Origin: Vampirovibrio sp041737375
GTDB lineage: Bacteria; Cyanobacteriota; Vampirovibrionia; Vampirovibrionales; Vampirovibrionaceae
Direction: 5' to 3'
DNA length: 64,000 nt
Assembly (NCBI RefSeq): GCF_041737375.1
Contig: NZ_JBGSRV010000010.1
Coordinates: 124,001 to 188,000 of the forward strand
Both the position numbers and the translations under genes were made by a program. Shown here piece after piece: positions 58,718-64,000 of the stretch (the first letter of the stretch is position 1; each line of letters opens with the position of its first letter). Below the pieces are notes generated by a model, which made no database searches, was not told the origin of the DNA, and saw only the letters and a list, made by a program, of their open reading frames with translations.

Positions 58718-59098
58718 ATGAGTGCAATTCCGGGCATTCTGCTCTCTAAAACCTCTGGGGCTTTTAACCAGATCCAGCAAGAACTCTCCAATGGCGCTCT
58801 GCAAGGATTTTCCAAGCAGCTGGAGAGTCAGTTTCCGCAAATTGTAAATAATAATGGGGTAGGTTGGAACGGCGGTAATCCACCACCAGCGTCACAAGGG
58901 CAACCCGGACAGCCCATGGCCTACTATCCGCCGCCGTCTGCCTACTACGGCTATGGCCGACCGATTACCAGCCCGCAGCCAGCGGTTATTACGCAGGTTT
59001 TCCCGCCATTTCCGGGGCCGGTATATGCTGCCCCCATCGGGTATATAAATCGTGGCCCAGTCCAAACTGGTCCAGTACTTTACCCACCGTATAGTTAA
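58718..59098 (+). CDS. Small Pro/Tyr-rich protein overlapping ubiX
   Basis: Protein of 126 residues, with AAAGGT upstream of the ATG. Residues 1-45 are amphipathic (GILLSKTSGAFNQIQQELSNGALQGFSKQLESQF). The rest is Pro/Tyr/Gly-rich (YYPPPSAYYGYGRP). The end overlaps the 3' end of ubiX on the opposite strand by 110 bp. The composition is like the exported Tyr-rich protein at 909-1991, which supports it being real, but the C-terminal half could be a chance open frame. No signal peptide. Function unknown. Confidence 0.5.
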   Translation: MSAIPGILLSKTSGAFNQIQQELSNGALQGFSKQLESQFPQIVNNNGVGWNGGNPPPASQGQPGQPMAYYPPPSAYYGYGRPITSPQPAVITQVFPPFPGPVYAAPIGYINRGPVQTGPVLYPPYS

Positions 59099-59681
59099 TT
59101 TGCCCTTCAATGTTGCCAAAATCGGGCAAGTAAAAAGTAAGCATAGGCGGCATAATCACGGCCCCGCACTGGGAGAGGGTCATCAGGTTCCGTAGATGAA
59201 TCTGGTTAAAGGGGCTTTCACGGGGCACCACAATCAGCTTGCGATGCTCCTTTAAGGTGACATCAGCCGCCCGAGCCACTAAGGTATCGGTAATGCCATT
59301 GGCAATGCGTCCCAACGTGCCCATAGAGCAAGGAATCACCACCATGCCGTGGGTCATGTGCGTCCCACTGGAAGGCGGGGCATCCAGCCGGTTGTTTTCA
59401 AACACCTGCAAACAATCCAGTTTGGATTCCGGCAGGCCCAAGTGGGCCAAAACACGCAGGGCCTTGTCCTGACCGCCAATTTTAAAGCCGGTTTCCTCAA
59501 AAATGACCTGATAGGATTTTTCGGTCATCACCAGTTGAACCTTGCGATCCAGTCGCAACAGTTCCTCAATCAGGCGAAACCCTAGAATACTGCCAGAGGC
59601 TCCCGTAATACCAACTACAATGGGATGAACAGGGGGGTAAACAGGCGACTGATTGGGCGGGGTTGAGGTGGTAGATGACAT
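58989..59681 (-). CDS. ubiX: Flavin prenyltransferase UbiX
   Basis: Protein of 230 residues. UbiX prenylates FMN to make the cofactor of UbiD decarboxylases. Seen: VVGITGASGSILGFRLIEEL, the conserved MVVIPCSMGTLGRIANGITDTLVARAADVTLKEHRKLIVVPRESP, and HLRNLMTLSQCGAVIMPPMLTFY. A Pro/Ser/Thr-rich N-terminal tail of 20 residues is extra. GGGGAG precedes the ATG. No ubiD is nearby. Its 3' end overlaps the plus-strand gene at 58718. Confidence 0.95.
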   Translation of the reverse strand: MSSTTSTPPNQSPVYPPVHPIVVGITGASGSILGFRLIEELLRLDRKVQLVMTEKSYQVIFEETGFKIGGQDKALRVLAHLGLPESKLDCLQVFENNRLDAPPSSGTHMTHGMVVIPCSMGTLGRIANGITDTLVARAADVTLKEHRKLIVVPRESPFNQIHLRNLMTLSQCGAVIMPPMLTFYLPDFGNIEGQINYTVGKVLDQFGLGHDLYTRWGQHIPAPEMAGKPA

Positions 59682-59802
59682 AGAGAAAGCTCCCCAAGGT
59701 TTTGTAAGGCGATTACGCCCATTGTAGTTAAAGCGGGAAGCTTTTAACAGCAGCAGGCTACCCGCAGATCCAACGGGGTTAAAGGGGCTTTAAAAAAACA
59801 GA

Positions 59803-60195
59803 TTAAACCCAGGCCTGCTTCTGGATCATGATGCAAGCGTCATGCACCACTTCCATGCCGCCTTCTTGCGCTTTTTGAATCGCCTCATCCGACTCCGAAC
59901 CGGGTTGGAACCAGATGCGCTTGGCCCCGCTGGCCAAACAATCTTCCACCACCTTTAAAGAAGCTCCGGGCGGCACTACCAGATCCACCACGTCCGGGAT
60001 TTCCGGCAAATCCCGAATGGAAGCATAGCAAGGATCGCCTTCTACGGTTTCCAGCTTGGGATGCACCGCAAATACGGTATAGCCAGCATCTCTCAAGTCC
60101 CGGTAAATTTTGTTGCCATACTTGGCCCGGTCTTCGGATACGCCCACCACGGCCCATTTACGATATTTGGGAAATTCAGCAACGTAGTTCGACAT
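59803..60195 (-). CDS. CoA-binding domain protein (YccU-like)
   Basis: Protein of 130 residues with one Rossmann-type CoA-binding domain: KWAVVGVSEDRAKYGNKIYRDLRDAGYTVFAVHPK, DLPEIPDVVDLVVPP, then IWFQPGSES and DACIMIQ. The family is widespread in bacteria and its exact role is unknown. AAGGAG stands before the ATG. It is monocistronic, between ubiX and a GNAT gene on the same strand. Confidence 0.92.
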   Translation of the reverse strand: MSNYVAEFPKYRKWAVVGVSEDRAKYGNKIYRDLRDAGYTVFAVHPKLETVEGDPCYASIRDLPEIPDVVDLVVPPGASLKVVEDCLASGAKRIWFQPGSESDEAIQKAQEGGMEVVHDACIMIQKQAWV

Positions 60196-60318
60196 ATTGA
60201 GGCGCTCCTTAAAAAATCAGCAAACGACTTAATGCTGAAATTATACCCTGAAGCAATCGAAGGCCCATTGCTCCCTGAAATAACCTCAACAAAACCGCTC
60301 AAATAATTCTTAAAGCGC

Positions 60319-60855
60319 TTAAGGCTTAAACACCAGCCGCATGCGGTAATGCGGAATATCGGCTTCCATAAACTCAAAGCCTTCTTTCACAAAGCCCAGC
60401 TTTTCGTAAAATGGCATCACTCGGGTTTGGGCATCTAAAATGGCTTGCTCATAACCCGCTTGCTGAACGTGGGTCAACAGCTCCCCCATCAGGCGCTGGC
60501 CCAACCGCTGCCCACGGTAAGAGGAACTGACCGCAATCCGCCCCAGTTTGGCCACCGGGCGGGCCTGACATGCTTCCTGATAAGGAAGCACCCGGCCAGT
60601 GGCCATGGGTTGCAGGGTAACCGGGTCTATCAGCAACCAATGGGTAGATTGCTCGTCAAATTCATCGTACTCCAGCTCGGGGGGAATTCCTTGTTCCTCA
60701 ATAAAAACGGAAGTTCTCAGCGCCAGAGCCAGCTCAAAATCCGCCGGAGCCTCGGTTTTAAGAAAGCGTCGAACCTCGATCGCCATGGCCAACGACGGGG
60801 TTTCTCCCGACTGTTTATTGGTAGACTGGCCGTTCGGAAAAGGGGGAGCGCTCAT
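60319..60855 (-). CDS. GNAT family N-acetyltransferase
   Basis: Protein of about 178 residues from ATG 60855 (AAAGGA upstream). In-frame starts up to 60930 exist. The fold is that of ElaA/YjcF-type acetyltransferases: ALALRTSVFIEEQGIPPELEYDEFDEQSTHWL, ATGRVLPY, KLGRIAVSSSYRGQRLGQRLM (acetyl-CoA site) and FYEKLGFVKEGFEFMEADIPHYRMRL. The substrate is unknown. The first 25 residues are probably disordered. Confidence 0.9.
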   Translation of the reverse strand: MSAPPFPNGQSTNKQSGETPSLAMAIEVRRFLKTEAPADFELALALRTSVFIEEQGIPPELEYDEFDEQSTHWLLIDPVTLQPMATGRVLPYQEACQARPVAKLGRIAVSSSYRGQRLGQRLMGELLTHVQQAGYEQAILDAQTRVMPFYEKLGFVKEGFEFMEADIPHYRMRLVFKP

Positions 60856-61022
60856 GGCTGCAAGGGTCCTTTCAACCGGTGTGCATCCGGCGTTAAATTC
60901 AGCTATGATCATATAATACAAATAACGCACACTGGTAACCCACAGTTAAAATTTCTATTCAATGTTAGTGGCATCAGCCGTTACCCAGCGCCCTAGAGAC
61001 GGAGTATTCAGCCCAAAGCCCT

Positions 61023-62111
61023 ATGTCCATTCCCTTGTACATTATCCGGCGATTGCTAGCGGCCGTTCCCACCCTGCTGATCATCTCCATGATCGCCTTT
61101 TTTATGATGCGTTACGACTTCACCATTGGCCCCCTCAACGTCTCCGTGGGCGGCCAGCGCTGGCACCTCATGGATACCATTCGGGTCAAAAATCCTATCA
61201 ACCCCTTGGCGGGCATTGAAACCAACCCCCAGATTTCTGAGGCGGCCAAAGCCCAGCAGCGGCATATGATGGGGCTGGATCAGCCCATGCACATCCAGTA
61301 TTGGCGCTGGCTCACCAACTTCTTTTCCTTTCACCCCCAAACGCTATTACAGGGCAATCCCGCCGGATTTTTCACCCCCAGCCTGGGGCGAACCTTTGCC
61401 AATGAAGACGTGCTGGATTTATTACTGCGGCGGGGCTGGAATACGGTTCAACTAAATCTGGTGGTGTTTTTCTTTTCCTGGCTCATTGCGCTGCCCTTGG
61501 GTATTTATGCCGCCCTGCACTGGCGAGACTTTTCCGATCGGGCCATGACCATTCTGGCATCAGTGGGCATGTCGTTTCCCGGTTTTTTGCTGGCCTTGTT
61601 ACTGGCTGTGTTCGCGGTGCAAAGCGGTTGGTTTCCCTTGGGCGGCATTCAGAGTGAAGGGTTTGCCGAGCTGGGCTTTTTGCAGAAAGTTCAGGATCGG
61701 GCCGCACACCTGGCCTTGCCCGCCATGGTGTTGATTGTGGGTTCTCTGTCCAGCATACAACGGCAAATGCGGGGCAACCTGCTGGACGTACTGGCCGCCG
61801 AATATGTACGCACCGCCCGAGCCAAGGGATTGCCGGAACACAAAGTGATTTACAAGCATGCGGTACGCACCGCCCTCAATCCGCTAATCACCATGCTGGG
61901 ATACGAATTTTCGGCCTTGCTGGGCGGGGCCATTTTAATTGAAACGGTGCTGGGGTTTCCGGGCTTGGGTCAACTGGCTTATAAAGCGGTTCTGGAAACA
62001 GATACCAACCTGGTGATGTCCACCATCATTTTGTCGGCGTTCATGCTGGTGTTGGGAAACTTGCTGGCGGATATTCTGCTAAAGTTTGCCGATCCCCGGA
62101 TTGAGCTATGA
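61023..62111 (+). CDS. ABC transporter permease, OppB/DppB type
   Basis: Protein of 362 residues with an N-terminal helix (IIRRLLAAVPTLLIISMIAFFMM), a periplasmic stretch of about 100 residues and five further helices. The EAA-like loop is in EYVRTARAKGLPEHKVIYKHAVRTALNPLITMLG. It forms the membrane channel of a peptide or nickel-type importer together with the next gene. ATP-binding and substrate-binding genes are absent from the window. Its stop overlaps the next start (ATGA). Confidence 0.92.
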   Translation: MSIPLYIIRRLLAAVPTLLIISMIAFFMMRYDFTIGPLNVSVGGQRWHLMDTIRVKNPINPLAGIETNPQISEAAKAQQRHMMGLDQPMHIQYWRWLTNFFSFHPQTLLQGNPAGFFTPSLGRTFANEDVLDLLLRRGWNTVQLNLVVFFFSWLIALPLGIYAALHWRDFSDRAMTILASVGMSFPGFLLALLLAVFAVQSGWFPLGGIQSEGFAELGFLQKVQDRAAHLALPAMVLIVGSLSSIQRQMRGNLLDVLAAEYVRTARAKGLPEHKVIYKHAVRTALNPLITMLGYEFSALLGGAILIETVLGFPGLGQLAYKAVLETDTNLVMSTIILSAFMLVLGNLLADILLKFADPRIEL

Positions 62112-63235
62112 GAAGGGCCTTGGGCATGTGGAAGCCGCTAAAAAACAACCCGGAACTGGATTTGCTCCGAAAAATGCTGAACCGGCTTTACCGGGATCGG
62201 GCGGCGTTTGTGGCCTTGGTGGTACTCATTGGCTTGTATCTAGCCGTCGCGCTGGCCGATTTACTGGCCCCTTACAGTGAATCTCACTTTGACCGCACGC
62301 TGGCCAAAGCCCCGCCCACCCCCATTTATATGCTGGATGAAGGCGGGGGCCTGAGTTGGCCCTATGTGTTTCGGTATCAAAAAAGCTATAACCCGGCCAC
62401 TTTTACTCAGGAGTTTTCCCCTGAGCTGGATCAAAAATATTACCTGCGCCTGTTTCCGGCAGCGGAACCTTATAAACTGTTTGGCCTGATTCCCGGCAAT
62501 ATTCGCCTGCTTGGGGTGGAGGCCCCTGCCCAGATTTCTCTGCTGGGCAATGATATTAATGGCCGGGATGTGTTTTCCCGCATGTTGTACGGGGGCCAAA
62601 TCTCTTTAACCATTGGCTTTTTAAGCTTGTTCATTGTGTTTCCCATTGGCATGGTTTATGGGGGATTGGCCGGTTATTTTGGCGGCAAAGTGGATGAACT
62701 GATGATGCGCTTTGCCGAAATCGTAATGTCCATTCCCAGTTTTTTCCTGTTGATTGGGTTAGCGGCCATTCTGCCGCCGGGACTGCCCAGTACCCAACGC
62801 TTTGCGCTGGTGGTGCTGATTCTGGCCTTTATCGGCTGGGCAGGGCTGAGCCGGGTCATTCGGGGCATGGTACTCTCCATTAAAAATGAGGAGTTTATCG
62901 ACTCCAGCCGAGCCATTGGGCTGAACCCGTTTACCATCATTGTACGCCACATTTTGCCCCAAACCACCAGCTATTTAATGGTGGCCATGACCCTCAGCGT
63001 ACCGGGCTACATTCTGGCAGAATCGGGTTTGAGCTTTTTGGGTCTGGGCATTCAGCAGCCCGATGCCAGTTGGGGCAACATGCTGAAGGAGGCTCAGGAT
63101 ATCAGCAATATTATTGAGCGCCCCTGGATGCTGATGCCCGGCTTCCTGATTTTTATGGCCGTACTGGCGTTTAACGTGGTGGGCGATGCGGTTCGGGATA
63201 TTCTGGATCCCAAATCCCGAGTGGCCCGCCGTTAA
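62108..63235 (+). CDS. ABC transporter permease, OppC/YejE type
   Basis: Protein of 375 residues. An N-terminal helix (AAFVALVVLIGLYLAVALADLLAPY) is followed by a periplasmic insert of about 120 residues, longer than in most OppC proteins and similar to YejE. The core has LLGNDINGRDVFSRMLYGGQISLTIG, and the EAA loop is in EFIDSSRAIGLNPFTIIVRHILPQTTSYLMVA. It is translationally coupled to the preceding permease. The start could also be an ATG a few codons later. Confidence 0.92.
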   Translation: MRRALGMWKPLKNNPELDLLRKMLNRLYRDRAAFVALVVLIGLYLAVALADLLAPYSESHFDRTLAKAPPTPIYMLDEGGGLSWPYVFRYQKSYNPATFTQEFSPELDQKYYLRLFPAAEPYKLFGLIPGNIRLLGVEAPAQISLLGNDINGRDVFSRMLYGGQISLTIGFLSLFIVFPIGMVYGGLAGYFGGKVDELMMRFAEIVMSIPSFFLLIGLAAILPPGLPSTQRFALVVLILAFIGWAGLSRVIRGMVLSIKNEEFIDSSRAIGLNPFTIIVRHILPQTTSYLMVAMTLSVPGYILAESGLSFLGLGIQQPDASWGNMLKEAQDISNIIERPWMLMPGFLIFMAVLAFNVVGDAVRDILDPKSRVARR

Positions 63236-63269
63236 AATAAAACCAAACCCAACTTTAAAACCCAAAAAA

Positions 63270-63306
63270 TAAAAAAGGCAAACCCGGCTATAGCCTGGAT
63301 TTGCCT
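63270..63306 (-). terminator. Intrinsic terminator for the minus-strand gene at the right edge
   Basis: On the minus strand AGGCAAATCC-like and inner GGCTATAGCC sequences form a long hairpin (63306-63276), followed by TTTTTTATTTTTT. It lies 40 nt after the stop of the gene at 63347 and faces the end of the permease gene. Confidence 0.8.
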
Positions 63307-63346
63307 CTCTGGGAGGTTCCCTCACTTCCCACAAATCGAATGCCCG

Positions 63347-64000
63347 TTAAGCCCAAACAAGCGGGGCTTTTTGCGCCGCACTGGCACTGGCCGCCGCAAA
63401 CCGGCTTGGCCCTGTGGCGGGTGCGCTTACTGCTTGCATCAACAAGGGCGTAAAGTCCCGAAAGGGAAATGGAGTTTCTGCCACCCCACCGGCCACCGCA
63501 GACTTTTTCTCGGCGGCTTTTTCAGAATCATTGTTGCGATACCCAATGCCGGTGCGATAACCGGAGAAGGCAAAGAAAATGGGGATAAACGGCTCCATAA
63601 TTTCCATACCCGCCAAAGCCAAGGCCGTGGGTAAATCATCCAGATGCAAAATCGCATCAGCGAATTCCACCCGGCGTTTTTCCGGCTTTTCGTAGGGGTC
63701 AGGCGCTTTGCCCTGCATTTTGTCAAACATGGGGTTCACCACGGTTTCGCCCAGCCGGTTGGCAATTTTACCGCCGCCCACAATGCCCACGCTTAAGCCG
63801 GCTCCAATAATGCCAAATTTACCCAAACGGGCACCCACTGGCCCCAAGGCCTGAAGCCCTTTATGAACCACCGGCAACTCAACGGCAACCAACCCGGCAG
63901 ACGCCCCCACCGCACACAAGGCAATGTTGGCGATAAACTGAAAAATCCCTTCCTTGCACATATTGACGGTGGCATCCGGGTCTGTCACCCGGTTCACTTT
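63347..64000 (-). CDS. Unknown membrane protein, 5' end possibly beyond the window
   Basis: At least 216 residues, and the frame stays open to the right edge. A GTG at 63997 could be a start, but none is well supported. Hydrophobic segments: LIANIALCAVGASAGLVAVEL-like near residues 20-40, then a Gly-rich helix (FGIIGAGLSVGIVGGG), and a later one (EPFIPIFFAFSGY). A charged part lies between. The last 50 residues are Ala/Pro/Ser-rich, ending ASAAQKAPLVWA. The order of helices, charged region and disordered tail resembles the pair at 22264-24230. Family unknown. Confidence 0.6.
   Translation of the reverse strand, partial: KVNRVTDPDATVNMCKEGIFQFIANIALCAVGASAGLVAVELPVVHKGLQALGPVGARLGKFGIIGAGLSVGIVGGGKIANRLGETVVNPMFDKMQGKAPDPYEKPEKRRVEFADAILHLDDLPTALALAGMEIMEPFIPIFFAFSGYRTGIGYRNNDSEKAAEKKSAVAGGVAETPFPFRDFTPLLMQAVSAPATGPSRFAAASASAAQKAPLVWA

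Overview
This 64 kb window is a chromosomal stretch of a Gram-negative-type bacterium with roughly balanced base composition. It is densely packed with genes on both strands. I see no insertion sequence, prophage, CRISPR array, tRNA or rRNA. Gene content: a flagellar motor block with FliY (motA-motB-fliL-fliM-fliY), SMC-ScpA-ScpB, SecD/SecF, MurJ, a class A penicillin-binding protein, GatD, FabI, UvrA, a separate GlyS beta subunit, a cyanobacterial-type SmtA metallothionein and a type A RNase P RNA. There are many lineage-specific proteins rich in Pro, Gly or Tyr and no photosynthesis gene. This best fits a non-photosynthetic relative of cyanobacteria (Vampirovibrionia/Melainabacteria, Vampirovibrio-like). 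The assignment is an inference from gene content and was not tested.

Layout. 1-6.2 kb: the tail of an unknown protein, a Nudix hydrolase, two unknown proteins (one exported and Tyr-rich) and a UvrA-family protein on the minus strand. 6.4-12.8 kb: a strong sigma70-type promoter, a phospholipase D-like protein, a GIY-YIG protein, a subtilase-like protein and a pair of M16 peptidases (one catalytic, one lacking the zinc motif). 13.3-18.5 kb: smc-scpA-scpB, overlapping and probably co-translated. 18.6-24.2 kb: a three-gene minus-strand cluster of unknown function, a PhaF-like phasin with a histone-H1-like tail, acpS, and two translationally coupled membrane proteins with Pro-rich tails. 24.5-28.3 kb: a phosphodiester glycosidase-like exported protein, secD-secF and a terminator. 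28.3-32.2 kb: a RelA/SpoT-like protein, small proteins, gatD and a VWD-like protein. 32.5-38.6 kb: glyS, a PBP1A, a DUF366 protein, a membrane-anchored disordered protein and rnpB. 38.7-45.5 kb: engB/ysxC, a prepilin-like protein, fabI, a metallothionein and a pentapeptide-repeat protein. 45.6-50.4 kb: the flagellar motor operon on the minus strand. 50.8-64 kb: an acyl-CoA dehydrogenase, proline dehydrogenase, MurJ, a BioD-like ATPase, a CCA-adding-enzyme family protein, UbiX, a CoA-binding protein, a GNAT acetyltransferase, an OppB/OppC-type permease pair and a partial membrane protein.

Gene cooperation. SMC-ScpA-ScpB form the condensin complex. SecD-SecF assist protein export. GatD, PBP1A and MurJ all act in peptidoglycan synthesis. 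FabI and AcpS act in fatty-acid synthesis. MotA/MotB are the stator, FliM/FliY the switch, and FliL assists the stator.

The most notable general signal is a set of genes with no Shine-Dalgarno and a -10 hexamer 6-7 nt upstream of the ATG (gatD, the zinc-ribbon gene at 57539, murJ, acpS, uvrA). This predicts leaderless mRNAs. Candidates for undescribed biology are the three-gene cluster at 18.6-20.4 kb, the coupled membrane-protein pair at 22.3-24.2 kb with a possible relative at the right edge, the prepilin-like protein at 41 kb and the RelA/SpoT-like protein at 28.3 kb. None of these could be tested against databases here.
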